The notes under the pieces: generated by a model
What the model was told of the DNA's origin: nothing
Databases searched by the model: none
Seen by the model: only the letters and a program-made list of their open reading frames with translations
In this document: positions 8,108 through 16,586 of the stretch, piece by piece
Numbering within the stretch: position 1 is the stretch's first letter
How the letters are laid out: each line of letters starts with the position of its first letter
Assembly (NCBI GenBank): GCA_024401495.1
Contig: JAKSKW010000004.1
Span: forward strand, 1-64,000
DNA from: Paludibacteraceae bacterium
GTDB lineage: Bacteria; Bacteroidota; Bacteroidia; Bacteroidales; Paludibacteraceae
Reading direction: 5' to 3'
Length of the DNA: 64,000 nucleotides
Made by a program: the position numbers and the translations under genes

Positions 8108-9457
8108 ATGGATAATATTGCCACTTTAATATCAGATTTAAGTTCATTTCTCTGGAATGGACCGATGATAATCTGCCTACTTTTTACCCACATTTTTTTG
8201 ACTATACGTCTGAAATTTCCTCAGCGTCATATTTTTAAGGCAATTCGTTTGAGTCTTCAGAAAGAAGAAGGTAGTCATGGCGACGTTTCTGCATTCGGAG
8301 CTCTTGCGACAAGTTTGGCAGCGACAATCGGCACCGGTAATATAGTTGGTGTTGGTACGGCTGTCGCATTAGGAGGACCGGGAGCAGTATTCTGGTGTTG
8401 GATCACAGGAGTTTTAGGTATAGCCACAAAGTATGCGGAGGGAATGTTGGCCGTCAAATATCGAGTGAAGACGTCGCAGCAGAAGATGATTGGCGGACCG
8501 ATGTTTGCGTTGAGCCGTGGGCTTGGCATGAAAAAACTGGCGGTTCTATTCTGTATATTCACTGCTTTAGCCGCATTTGGAATCGGAAACACAGTCCAGG
8601 CTAACGCCATCAGCACACTATTGTATGAGAATTATGCTGTCGACACATGGATTAGCGGACTTGTGCTTGCCACACTTGTAGCGGCAGTTTTGATATTCGG
8701 AGTGAAAGGAATTTCCAATGTCTGCTCGTTGCTTGTGCCGGTAATGGCACTTCTATACGTTTGCGGATGTATTTACATTCTAATCTGCAATCATGAATAT
8801 CTAGGACAAACCATTTCATTGATACTTGCGTCCGCTTTTGACGGAAAGGCTGCAATGGGAGGAGCGGCAGGAAGCGGAATAATGATCGCAGCACGTTACG
8901 GTATCGCACGTGGATTGTTCAGCAACGAGAGTGGTATGGGATCAGCCCCTATTGTAGCAGCGGCAGCAAAGAGTAGTTCTCCTGTAAGACAAGGTTTGAT
9001 TTCAAGTAGTGGAACATTCTGGGACACTGTCATCATTTGTGCGATGACTGGATTAGTCCTAGTCAGCACACAAATTGCTAATCCAGAAATCACAGCTGGA
9101 CAGGGAGCAATCCTGACTAAACGAGCTTTTGAATGCATCCCCGTCGCAGGACCACTTATCCTAAGCTTCGGATTGGTGACATTTACATTCTCTACGATTC
9201 TCGGATGGAGCTATTATGCAGAAAGAGCTATAGAATATCTATTCAGCGGAAAATGGCAAAAGAGAAGCAGACTAAAATATTTCATCAGTGCATACCGTGT
9301 GATTTGGGTGATTGCCATATTCATTGGATCGGTTGTCAGCCTACAGGTGGTATGGGATTTTGCCGACTGCATGAATGCGTTGATGGCATTGCCAAACCTT
9401 GTCTCGTTGATATTGCTTTCCAAGATTATCGCTAAAGAAAGCAACTACGATTGCTGA
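8108..9457 (+). CDS. Sodium:alanine symporter family (AGCS) transporter
   Basis: A 449-residue polytopic inner membrane protein. The conserved AGCS stretches are present: TSLAATIGTGNIVGVGTAVA near the N-terminus, GGPMF, and ARGLFSNESGMGSAP in the centre. The family imports alanine, glycine or glutamine with Na+. Helix number and length are normal. It is a single-gene unit behind a good promoter (8057-8088). The end of the gene overlaps the -33 element of the next unit. Confidence 0.9.
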   Translation: MDNIATLISDLSSFLWNGPMIICLLFTHIFLTIRLKFPQRHIFKAIRLSLQKEEGSHGDVSAFGALATSLAATIGTGNIVGVGTAVALGGPGAVFWCWITGVLGIATKYAEGMLAVKYRVKTSQQKMIGGPMFALSRGLGMKKLAVLFCIFTALAAFGIGNTVQANAISTLLYENYAVDTWISGLVLATLVAAVLIFGVKGISNVCSLLVPVMALLYVCGCIYILICNHEYLGQTISLILASAFDGKAAMGGAAGSGIMIAARYGIARGLFSNESGMGSAPIVAAAAKSSSPVRQGLISSSGTFWDTVIICAMTGLVLVSTQIANPEITAGQGAILTKRAFECIPVAGPLILSFGLVTFTFSTILGWSYYAERAIEYLFSGKWQKRSRLKYFISAYRVIWVIAIFIGSVVSLQVVWDFADCMNALMALPNLVSLILLSKIIAKESNYDC

Positions 9458-9481
9458 TTTTGATGGAATTTACTATTTTTG
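9450..9481 (+). promoter_or_regulatory. Promoter for the MntA/HepT pair
   Basis: ATTG (9450-9453, one mismatch to TTTG), a 20-base spacer and TATTTTTG (9474-9481) precede the mntA start by 26 bases. The -33 part lies in the last codons of the symporter gene. Confidence 0.55.
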
Positions 9482-9507
9482 CGAGGGTTAGTTAATCAAT
9501 TTCTAAT

Positions 9508-9804
9508 ATGGACACAAGAGAAGCAATATTAAATACATTAACACTTTATTTCAGGACAAATAAAGAGAAATATGGTCTAATAAAAATGGGACTATTTGGC
9601 AGTTACGTCAGAAACGAAAACAATGATGATAGTGATATTGACGTCGGAATAGAATTGAAAAAATCCAATTTCTTTGTCAGAATGCAAATAAAAGAAGAGT
9701 TAGAAAAATTATATAATCGTTCAGTTGATGTGATTTCTCTAAAATCTTTAATGAGCCCATATTTTTCGAAGGAAATCAACAAGGATATTGTTTATGTTGA
9801 ATAA
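9508..9804 (+). CDS. mntA: MntA-type nucleotidyltransferase antitoxin
   Basis: A 98-residue minimal nucleotidyltransferase. The motif G31-S32-x10-D43-I-D45 is exactly the GSx10DxD signature of MntA antitoxins, which transfer AMP to a tyrosine of the partner HEPN toxin and so silence it. The partner gene overlaps its 3' end by 11 bases, a typical two-gene module. The pair is more AT-rich than its neighbours and lies between two housekeeping-type genes with its own promoter, which suggests it arrived by transfer. A defensive or plasmid-type stabilising role is inferred from the family. Confidence 0.85.
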   Translation: MDTREAILNTLTLYFRTNKEKYGLIKMGLFGSYVRNENNDDSDIDVGIELKKSNFFVRMQIKEELEKLYNRSVDVISLKSLMSPYFSKEINKDIVYVE

Positions 9805-10183
9805 AGAAAGAATTGTAAGCATGTTATCTTTCGCAATAGACAAAATTGAATTCGCGATGGATACAAATAGAGAAACCAATAGCGTAAATGACTATTTGGA
9901 ATCTCAATTAGGAATGATATTGTTTAATTCAACTTGTATGTGTCTCCAAGTAATTGGAGAAACATTGAAAAAAACAGATAACATAAAACCAAATTGGTTA
10001 AAAACCAAATATTCTGAAGTGCCGTGGACGAATATATTTGCATTAAGGAATATAATATCTCACGAATACGCTGCAATAGATCCAGAAGAAATACTTAACA
10101 TAGTAAAGAATGACCTGCCCGATCTAAAGGATAAATTATGTCACATTGTTTCTGACGTAAAAACTTCTCCAAACTTGGAATAA
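9794..10183 (+). CDS. hepT: HepT-type HEPN RNase toxin
   Basis: A 129-residue all-helical HEPN protein. It carries R85-x4-H90-x-Y92 (RNIISHEY), the catalytic Rx4HxY motif of HepT RNases; the tyrosine is the residue that MntA modifies in characterised pairs. ATG 9794 is chosen; a TTG six bases earlier is possible. It overlaps mntA by 11 bases, which implies translational coupling. By family knowledge the toxin cuts RNA (tRNA or mRNA) when not AMPylated; the target here is unknown. All motif residues are intact, so the system looks functional. Confidence 0.85.
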   Translation: MLNKERIVSMLSFAIDKIEFAMDTNRETNSVNDYLESQLGMILFNSTCMCLQVIGETLKKTDNIKPNWLKTKYSEVPWTNIFALRNIISHEYAAIDPEEILNIVKNDLPDLKDKLCHIVSDVKTSPNLE

Positions 10184-10266
10184 AGGCAAGACAGTTTTTT
10201 AACATATGAGAAATTTTAAGGCAAAAGATTTAGTTGTATCTTATTCTTAAATCCTATTTTTTTGTT

Positions 10267-10274
10267 TATCTTTG
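10267..10274 (+). promoter_or_regulatory. -7 box upstream of the DUF1846 gene
   Basis: TATCTTTG matches TAnnTTTG. It lies 114 bases before the DUF1846 start, implying a leader of about 105 bases in which no structure was recognised. Confidence 0.45.
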
Positions 10275-10388
10275 TGCGATTGTTGGTTTCAATTTGTCGC
10301 ATATAAATCAATTATAGCTTTCAAATTGTAGAGATTTCAACCAATCAATCACATTTTTGAAAAAGATTAATTAGAACAAAATACGAAC

Positions 10389-11882
10389 ATGAGTAACTGC
10401 AACGGATTTGATGGTGAAAAATACATCAAGATGCAGAGTGAACGCATCAAAGAGAGAATAAGCCAATTTGGAGATAAACTATATCTCGAGTTTGGAGGAA
10501 AATTGTTCGACGATTTTCACGCGTCGCGCGTACTTCCTGGTTTCCAGCCTGATTCAAAGATTCGTATGCTTTGTTCTATGAAAGACGAAGCAGAAATCAT
10601 CATTGTGATCAATGCTCAGGATATCGAGCGCAATAAAGTGCGTGGAGACTTGGGTATCACATACGATCAGGATTTGCTTCGCTTGGTAGACGCATTCCGT
10701 GCATACGGTCTTTATGTATCAAGTGTGGTTTTGACTCGTTTCAGCGGCCATCCAAACCAGATCGCATATCAGGAGAAGTTGGAGAAACTTGGATTGAAGG
10801 TTTACCGCCACTATCCTATTGAAGGCTATCCTTCAGATGTCCAGCATATCGCAAGCGAGGAAGGCTTTGGAAAATGCGAATATGTGAAGACGGAGCGTCG
10901 TTTGGTTGTCGTTACAGCTCCAGGACCAGGTTCAGGTAAGATGGCGACATGTCTTTCTCAGCTTTACCATGAGAATAAGCGCGGTGTGAAGGCAGGATAC
11001 GCTAAGTTTGAGACATTTCCAATCTGGAATATTCCATTGTCTCACCCAGTAAACGTCGCATACGAGGCTGCAACAGCTGATTTGGCAGACGTCAACATGA
11101 TCGACCCATGGCATCTTGAGGCATACGGTGAGACAACAGTCAACTACAACCGTGACATCGAGATTTTCCCTGTATTAAAGAACATGCTTGCTGCTGTATT
11201 AGGTTCTTCTCCTTACAACAGCCCAACAGACATGGGTGTGAATATGGCAGGTTTCTGTATCGTCGACGACGAGGCCACAAAGAAGGCCGCTAAGGAAGAG
11301 ATTGTCCGCAGATATTACACAGCATTGACTACACAGAGAAAAAGCGGTGGAGAGGAGCAAGCAATCGAAAAATTGAAGATGATTATGGAGAAGGCGGGCG
11401 TCACTCCAGAGGATAGATTGGTTGTCAAGGCAGCACGTCAGCGTGCAGAGGAGACAAACGGTCCTGCTGCAGCAATCCAGCTTAACGATGCCAACCACAC
11501 AATCATCACAGGAAAGACTTCCGAGCTTCTTGGAGCAAGTTCAGCTCTTTTGCTTAACGCGTTGAAGCATCTTGCAGGTATAGCCGACGACGTAAGAATG
11601 ATCTCACCAAACGTGTTGGAGCCAGTTTGCAAGTTGAAGACAGGAGCACTTGGTCATCGCAACCCACGTCTACACACAGACGAGGTGCTTGTAGCCCTAT
11701 CAATCTGTGCAATCACCGATGAAAACGCCCAAAAAGCGTTGGATAAGTTGCCTGAGTTGAAGAATTGTGAGGTTCATACAAGCGTCATTCTTTCTCAGAC
11801 AGATGAAAGAGTATTCCGTCGCCTTGGAGTTAATCTTACACAGGAGGCTAAATACCAGACATCAAAATTGTATCATCAGTAA
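10389..11882 (+). CDS. DUF1846 domain-containing protein
   Basis: A 497-residue cytoplasmic protein that matches the DUF1846 family over its whole length, from the N-terminal FDGEKYIKMQSERIKERI and LYLEFGGKLFDDFHASRVLPG segments onward. A glycine-rich stretch TAPGPGSGKMATCLSQLY near residue 180 looks like a phosphate-binding loop and is conserved in the family. The biochemical role of DUF1846 proteins is not known; a nucleotide-dependent function is only an inference from that loop. The gene is monocistronic and ends at a strong hairpin (11931-11959). Confidence 0.85.
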   Translation: MSNCNGFDGEKYIKMQSERIKERISQFGDKLYLEFGGKLFDDFHASRVLPGFQPDSKIRMLCSMKDEAEIIIVINAQDIERNKVRGDLGITYDQDLLRLVDAFRAYGLYVSSVVLTRFSGHPNQIAYQEKLEKLGLKVYRHYPIEGYPSDVQHIASEEGFGKCEYVKTERRLVVVTAPGPGSGKMATCLSQLYHENKRGVKAGYAKFETFPIWNIPLSHPVNVAYEAATADLADVNMIDPWHLEAYGETTVNYNRDIEIFPVLKNMLAAVLGSSPYNSPTDMGVNMAGFCIVDDEATKKAAKEEIVRRYYTALTTQRKSGGEEQAIEKLKMIMEKAGVTPEDRLVVKAARQRAEETNGPAAAIQLNDANHTIITGKTSELLGASSALLLNALKHLAGIADDVRMISPNVLEPVCKLKTGALGHRNPRLHTDEVLVALSICAITDENAQKALDKLPELKNCEVHTSVILSQTDERVFRRLGVNLTQEAKYQTSKLYHQ

Positions 11883-11922
11883 TCGATTGACGGTTGATGG
11901 TTGACGATTGATGGTTGACAAT
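11882..11922. repeat. Short 7-base tandem repeat
   Basis: About five imperfect copies of a 7-base unit (GGTTGAC/GGTTGAT) directly follow the stop codon of the DUF1846 gene. The unit differs in length from the hexamer repeats but lies in the same kind of place. Confidence 0.55.
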
Positions 11923-11930
11923 TACAATAA

Positions 11931-11959
11931 AAAAATCCTCGATTTTATCGAGGATTTTT
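11931..11959 (+). terminator. Intrinsic terminator of the DUF1846 gene
   Basis: A 12-base-pair stem (AAAAATCCTCGA / TCGAGGATTTTT, loop of 5) runs into a T tract. It is nearly identical to the hairpin at 12898-12920. Confidence 0.85.
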
Positions 11960-12031
11960 TTGTTTCTATCAGCACACGCCTAAAATTAATCTTTCTAAAC
12001 AAAATAAGAGAAATAAAAAAATCATCAAAAT

Positions 12032-12062
12032 TTTGTTTGATAGTCTTTTTTGACTATGTTTG
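12032..12062 (+). promoter_or_regulatory. Full promoter for the small lipoprotein
   Basis: TTTG (12032-12035), a 19-base spacer and TATGTTTG (12055-12062) fit the Bacteroidota consensus. The lipoprotein start follows at 12128. Confidence 0.7.
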
Positions 12063-12127
12063 CATTTACAAAGGTTATTGGCTTTCACCTTAAAGAGAAG
12101 CATAGGACTAAACAAATTTTTATAAGT

Positions 12128-12883
12128 ATGAAATTAAATAAACTTATTTCATCTACCTTCTGTTTGGCATTGTTGTCAAGTTGTGCCACATACAACACTA
12201 CACCTTACAGCACAAATGATCAAGTTGTCACAAATGTTACGCTTTCAAAAGCAAACTTTAAAGTGATTAAGCAGGTTATTGGCACATCAGAACAAAATTA
12301 TGTCTTTGGTATTGGAGGATTTGGGAAAAAGAACTCTGAATCAAATTCGAGATTTGAGATGTTTAAAGATGCAGATTTAAAAGACAATCAATGCGTTATA
12401 AACATCGCGACAAACACCAGTACAACTCAAATATTGTTTGTAACAACAAAAAAATCAGTCACAACTGGTACCGTGATAGAGTTCATTCCAACTGCAGAAG
12501 AGAGACAAAATGCATCTTACAGTTCTTCTAATACAAGCAATACAATCGGAGCAAAACCAGTAAACTTTGAAAACAACGAATCAAAGGCATCTTCTGCTCC
12601 TGAGCCACCTGTAAAAGTTGGGCCTTCTCTTGTAGGATTTCCTGTTCCAATAAAGGATCTCACATTGGGATCAAAGGCAATAATTTCGGATTCAGAATAT
12701 ATAGTGGAACGAATTGTCACATCTGGAGGCTTAACCACTATAAAACTTGTTACCGAAAAGGGATCTAAGACAGAAAACAGAATAGTTCTGAAATGTACTC
12801 AAAAAAGAAAAGAAGGATTATTGCAAATAAAGATTGCACCAAAAGATTTGGATGTGTCAAATATTCAATGGTACTTCAAATAA
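12128..12883 (+). CDS. Hypothetical lipoprotein
   Basis: A 251-residue protein with a lipoprotein signal (MKLNKLISSTFCLALLSSC), so probably attached to a membrane. The mature part begins with beta-strand-rich sequence containing VTLSKANFKVIKQVIGTS and FGIGGFGKK, which recalls small Bacteroidota lipoproteins of the DUF6567 kind; this match is from memory and not certain. A serine/asparagine-rich stretch near 140-160 separates it from a C-terminal domain of about 90 residues. ATG 12128 is chosen because it opens the signal peptide and lies downstream of a good promoter. The gene is bracketed by two almost identical terminators. Confidence 0.7.
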   Translation: MKLNKLISSTFCLALLSSCATYNTTPYSTNDQVVTNVTLSKANFKVIKQVIGTSEQNYVFGIGGFGKKNSESNSRFEMFKDADLKDNQCVINIATNTSTTQILFVTTKKSVTTGTVIEFIPTAEERQNASYSSSNTSNTIGAKPVNFENNESKASSAPEPPVKVGPSLVGFPVPIKDLTLGSKAIISDSEYIVERIVTSGGLTTIKLVTEKGSKTENRIVLKCTQKRKEGLLQIKIAPKDLDVSNIQWYFK

Positions 12884-12897
12884 AAACACATAAAAAA

Positions 12898-12920
12898 AAT
12901 CCTCGATAAAATCGGGGATT
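12898..12920 (+). terminator. Intrinsic terminator, probably bidirectional
   Basis: A 10-base-pair stem (AATCCTCGAT / ATCGGGGATT, one wobble, loop AAA) is flanked by A on the left and T on the right. It can serve the lipoprotein gene and the opposing small gene. Confidence 0.8.
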
Positions 12921-12942
12921 TTTTTGTTATATAATATAGATT

Positions 12943-13167
12943 TCAAAAATAGTCATCATCGTCTTCCGACTCTTCGTCTACCTCAACAACGCTTGATTCT
13001 CCATTGGAGACACCCAAGATATCACACAACGTGTCCCTCCCACTCGTCTTCGTTAATATGTTATTACATTCTTCCACGAAAGGACATGTTTTATCGCATT
13101 CCTCTTTACTATATTCTTGAGCGAAGAAAGACAAAATAATCTCTTTAGTCAATTTTGATTCATTCAT
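12943..13167 (-). CDS. Small hypothetical protein with cysteine cluster and acidic tail
   Basis: A 74-residue protein starting with ATG at 13167. It has cysteines at 24, 28, 34 and 48 (C-x3-C-x5-C), which could bind metal, and a strongly acidic end (EESEDDDDYF). It has no signal peptide and no recognised family. Support for a real gene is the isolated position, a clean start, the terminator just downstream (12898-12920) and absence of a longer gene on either strand. No promoter box was recognised; an inverted-repeat element lies 26 bases upstream of the start. Confidence 0.5.
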   Translation of the reverse strand: MNESKLTKEIILSFFAQEYSKEECDKTCPFVEECNNILTKTSGRDTLCDILGVSNGESSVVEVDEESEDDDDYF

Positions 13168-13192
13168 TTCTATGACTGTTTATATTAAATTA

Positions 13193-13322
13193 GGAAATTA
13201 TATAGTAGTTGTCCAAAATGAGGATTGTTAAGGGCGGAACGCCCTAACCTCCTCTCCAACGCGAGTCCGTAGGGCGAGCGTATAAAGAAAAAGCGTTGTT
13301 AGACAACTCGTATATAATTGCC
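13193..13322. repeat. Inverted-repeat element, copy A (130 bases)
   Basis: The ends form an imperfect terminal inverted repeat (about 20 of 25 positions; core AGTTGTCC / AGACAACT next to ATTATATA / TATATAAT). The inside has TGAGGATTGTTA, a GGGCG-GAA-CGCCC hairpin and a CGCGAG..CCGTAGGGCGAGCG block that copy C shares. No transposase is present, so this is a MITE-like or structured non-coding element. It fills most of the 377-base gap between the small gene and panB. Confidence 0.7.
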
Positions 13323-13503
13323 TTAAATTAATCACAAAGTTAGGGAATATATTAAAACATTTGCATTTAACAGTGTTGAAACAGGTATATCTTGATAAAA
13401 ATGTGCATCTAAAAAATAGATATACTTTTGCAAAAAACATGTAAAGAGAAAAGTTGGATGACAAACATCCCGTTATATGGAATGATTTAGAAAAACAAAA
13501 AAA

Positions 13504-13519
13504 GCAGGTTGACACCTGC
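13504..13519 (-). terminator. Intrinsic terminator of panB
   Basis: Stem GCAGGT / ACCTGC (loop of 4) with a long A tract on its left, which is a T tract on the minus strand. It lies 26 bases downstream of the panB stop. The rest of the gap 13323-13503 holds nothing recognisable. Confidence 0.75.
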
Positions 13520-13544
13520 CTTTATAAATAAAGTTGAATTATTC

Positions 13545-14366
13545 TTAATAACTCTCGTTTTCATCAGGGAATTTGTCATTCTTGACATCCGAGCAATAGT
13601 TGCTAACAGCGTTAGTGATAATCTCGTCAAGATTAGCATATTTCCTTACGAATTTTGGAAGCTTCATCTGAGTCATTCCAAGCATATCCTGAAGCACCAA
13701 TACCTGTCCGTCTGCACCAACTCCAGCACCGATTCCGATGATTGGCATAGAAATCTCTTTTCTTACTCTTTCTGTAAGCGACGCCGGAATCTTCTCAAGC
13801 ACGATGGCATAACAACCTGCCTCGTCAAGCAGTTTTGCATCCGAGATCAATTTCGCAGCTTCTGCCTCTTCTTTCGCACGAACCCCGTATCCACCGAATT
13901 TATTAACTGATTGAGGAGTCAAACCAAGGTGAGCCATGACTGGAATACCAGCATTAATGATAGCCTTGATGGTGTCAAGATATTCAAGTCCACCCTCAAT
14001 TTTTAAAGAGTCAGCTCCCGTCTCCTTCATCATTCTGCACGCATTACGCACACCTTCCTCTTTGCTTACTTGATAGCTACCGAAAGGCATATCAATCACG
14101 ACGTGAGCACGTTTGACTGCATTGACAACACTCTTACCGAAGACAATCATCTCGTCGACGGTGATAGGAAGCGTAGTCTTATTGCCTATCATAGTGTTAG
14201 ACGCAGAATCGCCCACAAGAATCACATCAACACCTGCCTTGTCAACCAATTGAGCCATAGTGAAGTCGTATGAAGTAAGCATAGAGATCTTCTCTCCCGA
14301 CGACTTCATTGATTTGATAACTGTTGCGGTTACTTTTTTCACCGCAGTACCTGTAACTTCTGCCAT
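13545..14366 (-). CDS. panB: 3-methyl-2-oxobutanoate hydroxymethyltransferase
   Basis: A 273-residue cytoplasmic enzyme of pantothenate synthesis. It transfers a hydroxymethyl group from methylene-tetrahydrofolate to 2-oxoisovalerate, giving ketopantoate. The TIM-barrel motifs are present: LTSYDFTMAQLVDKAGVD, GDSASNT, DMPFGSYQ, KIEGG, AHLGLTPQS and the C-terminal IGIGAGVGADGQVLVLQDMLG. Length is normal. It is transcribed alone, divergently from mtgA, with a -7 box at 14395-14402. panC and panD are not in the window. Confidence 0.95.
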   Translation of the reverse strand: MAEVTGTAVKKVTATVIKSMKSSGEKISMLTSYDFTMAQLVDKAGVDVILVGDSASNTMIGNKTTLPITVDEMIVFGKSVVNAVKRAHVVIDMPFGSYQVSKEEGVRNACRMMKETGADSLKIEGGLEYLDTIKAIINAGIPVMAHLGLTPQSVNKFGGYGVRAKEEAEAAKLISDAKLLDEAGCYAIVLEKIPASLTERVRKEISMPIIGIGAGVGADGQVLVLQDMLGMTQMKLPKFVRKYANLDEIITNAVSNYCSDVKNDKFPDENESY

Positions 14367-14394
14367 TTCTATAAGTATTTGCGTTTAACCACTG

Positions 14395-14422
14395 CAAAGT
14401 TATCTAAAAAATGATACTTTTG
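14395..14422. promoter_or_regulatory. Divergent -7 boxes of panB and mtgA
   Basis: TAACTTTG on the minus strand (14395-14402) faces panB; TACTTTTG on the plus strand (14415-14422) faces mtgA and is 24 bases before its start. Both match TAnnTTTG. Confidence 0.55.
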
Positions 14423-14446
14423 TCAATACGATAAAGCCGATTTGTT

Positions 14447-15220
14447 ATGGGATTTAATCATAAATTAACATTTTGGAGACACAAGTTGTGGATTTTCATC
14501 CGTAACCTCGTGATATTCTTTTTCACATCATCAATTATTATGGTGATTGTCTATCGTTACGTGCCTGTTTACATTACACCTTTAATGCTAATAAGATGTG
14601 TGGAATATGCATGGAACGGAGAAGACGTGCGTGTGCTTAAAAAATGGACTCCCATTGAGGAAATGCCTGAATATCTTGTAAAAGCAGCAATATCAGCTGA
14701 GGACAGCAAGTTCGTGGAAAACTCAGGTTTTTATTGGGAAGCCATCCAGAAAGCTTACGAGCATAACTTGAAGCATAAAAACATCATAGGAGGAAGCACA
14801 ATATCTCAGCAAACTGCCAAGAATGTTTTTCTTTACCCACGTCGTTCATATTTCAGAAAGGCACTTGAGGCATATTTTACCGTATTGATCGAGTTTTTCT
14901 GGGATAAAAAACGAATCATGGAAGTTTACCTTAATGTCGCAGAGACCGGTCATGGCATCTATGGCATGCCTATGGCTTCAGAAATATATTTCGAAAAGAA
15001 TCTAAACAAATTAAACAGGACACAGATAGCCACAATCGTAGCACTTCTTCCATCTCCACTAACTTTTAACCCATCCAAACAGTCTTCAAGGTTTATAAGG
15101 AAAAGAAATCGAGTAATGATCGAAGCCGACCGAATTATAGAATTGGATCTTGAAAAAAAAATTTGTAAAAGGAAACCATATAAGAAGAAGAAAATTGAGG
15201 AGAGAGAGCTCTCAAAATGA
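14447..15220 (+). CDS. mtgA: Monofunctional peptidoglycan glycosyltransferase
   Basis: A 257-residue GT51 enzyme that polymerises lipid II glycan chains. One N-terminal membrane helix (about 20-38) is followed by the GT51 domain. The catalytic glutamate lies in ISAEDSKF (E85), then GGSTISQQTAKN and the second family glutamate in EVYLNVAETGHGIYGM. In the common motif EDxxFxxHxG the histidine is replaced by asparagine (ENSG). There is no transpeptidase domain, as expected for MtgA. A basic lysine-rich tail ends the protein. Confidence 0.92.
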   Translation: MGFNHKLTFWRHKLWIFIRNLVIFFFTSSIIMVIVYRYVPVYITPLMLIRCVEYAWNGEDVRVLKKWTPIEEMPEYLVKAAISAEDSKFVENSGFYWEAIQKAYEHNLKHKNIIGGSTISQQTAKNVFLYPRRSYFRKALEAYFTVLIEFFWDKKRIMEVYLNVAETGHGIYGMPMASEIYFEKNLNKLNRTQIATIVALLPSPLTFNPSKQSSRFIRKRNRVMIEADRIIELDLEKKICKRKPYKKKKIEERELSK

Positions 15221-15321
15221 TTATTCTCAAACATTTTCGCCTTTTGTTGAAAACCTAAAGCTTATTTTTATTTAACAAATGTTAAAAAATGCTAAATTCG
15301 CAGCGTTTTTTTACATTCAAA

Positions 15322-16575
15322 ATGAACAGCAAGTTGGTAAACGTCTCAAAATTGCTCTCTGCAAACGTTATTGCACAGGCAGTTGGCATGTTGATATATC
15401 CGTTGTTGACGCGATTGTATCAACCTGCTGATTTCACGTTGCTAAATCTATTCCTCACCATTGCCAATGCAATTTTGATTGTATCTACTGCTGACCTGCA
15501 ATTTGCGATTCCTCTACCTAAAAAAGACGAAGGTGCTTATGCCCTTACCGGAGCAATGGTCGTCTCGTTGTCAATAACAATATCATTGTCTTTGATTTCA
15601 TGCTTATTCTGTAACAAAATCGCCGCATTTTTCGGAATTGCAGAATTAGAATGGGCATTATGGTATTTGCCAATATACATTCCTATCGCGGGAGCTTGGC
15701 AAGTGCTTACATATTTATATAACAGAGACAAAAAATATGGAAAAATTGCGACATATCAGATAATACAAAGCTCGACCAATTCCATTCTTAAATTAATATT
15801 CGGAGTATTAGGAATTGGTGGCATAGCTCTTATAGATGCTTCCGTAATTGGACCACTTATCGCATGCGCATGTGTAGCTCCTTTGAAAATCATGGAAGTA
15901 GTTTCTCATTTGCGACGTCTCCCTACCAATTTAGCAAAGGAATACGTCCTCGCTTACAAAGATTTTCCGCTATACTCGATGCCTAAGAATCTAATCTGTC
16001 ACCTTAGCAATGGACTGCCAGTGTTAATGTTGACTTCGGTATATGGCGCGACGGAAGTTGGATACTTTGCGTTGGCAATCACTATAGGATATCTTCCACT
16101 GACTATGATAGCTGGCTCTATCTATCAGGTAATGCTCAAAAACACGTCTGACAAATTGAATGAAGGATTACCAATATTTCCCGGAATTAGCAAGTTTTGC
16201 GAATATGCATCAGTGATTATTTTCATCACATTCGGCATACTATACATTTTCCTTCCTTCAATCACGGAATTCTTATTTGGTCCAGGATGGAGCAAAACGG
16301 GTGAGATATTAAGAATCCTTTTGCTATGGTTCTCAGCTGGATTCCTTTCTACAACATTGGTATTTGTACCTGAAACCTTGTTGAAGCTAAAAGGAAATTT
16401 GATTATTGAGCTTGTATTTATCGTATTAAGAATAGCTGCTTTGTCATACGGAATTGTCAATTTTGGGTTCTTTGCAACAATAAAGCTTTTCGCCATAGTT
16501 TCATTCGGTATTAAGGCATTCCAAGTAGGATGGTTCTTGTGGATTGCAAAACAACACGACAATTCTCTTGATTAG
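15322..16575 (+). CDS. Polysaccharide flippase-like membrane protein
   Basis: A 417-residue protein with about 12 hydrophobic helices and the N-terminal pattern LLSANVIAQAVGMLIYPLLTRLYQPADFTLL (seen in overlapping parts), which is typical of the Wzx/PST branch of the MOP superfamily. Such proteins move lipid-linked glycans across the inner membrane. It stands alone, without glycosyltransferases, between mtgA and the glycine-lipid genes. A near-consensus -7 box (TAAATTCG, 15293-15300) overlaps the longer possible N-terminus from 15289, so ATG 15322 is preferred. Its 3' end is 11 bases from the convergent glsB gene. Confidence 0.8.
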   Translation: MNSKLVNVSKLLSANVIAQAVGMLIYPLLTRLYQPADFTLLNLFLTIANAILIVSTADLQFAIPLPKKDEGAYALTGAMVVSLSITISLSLISCLFCNKIAAFFGIAELEWALWYLPIYIPIAGAWQVLTYLYNRDKKYGKIATYQIIQSSTNSILKLIFGVLGIGGIALIDASVIGPLIACACVAPLKIMEVVSHLRRLPTNLAKEYVLAYKDFPLYSMPKNLICHLSNGLPVLMLTSVYGATEVGYFALAITIGYLPLTMIAGSIYQVMLKNTSDKLNEGLPIFPGISKFCEYASVIIFITFGILYIFLPSITEFLFGPGWSKTGEILRILLLWFSAGFLSTTLVFVPETLLKLKGNLIIELVFIVLRIAALSYGIVNFGFFATIKLFAIVSFGIKAFQVGWFLWIAKQHDNSLD

Positions 16576-16586
16576 ATCTGATCTTC

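Noticed and set aside
11908..12093. Plus-strand open frame of 61 codons between the DUF1846 gene and the lipoprotein gene
   Set aside because: It crosses a strong terminator and a promoter, and its protein is low-complexity; it is an intergenic artefact.
13228..13515. Minus-strand open frame reading through inverted-repeat copy A, encoding YTLALRTRVGEE
   Set aside because: The peptide comes from the repeat itself; copy C gives a similar peptide (YTLALRARGG) in an open frame at 49488-49733. Shared sequence reflects the DNA element, not a protein family.
15289..15321. Extended N-terminus of the isolated flippase from ATG 15289
   Set aside because: The extension overlaps a near-consensus -7 box and adds 11 non-conserved residues.
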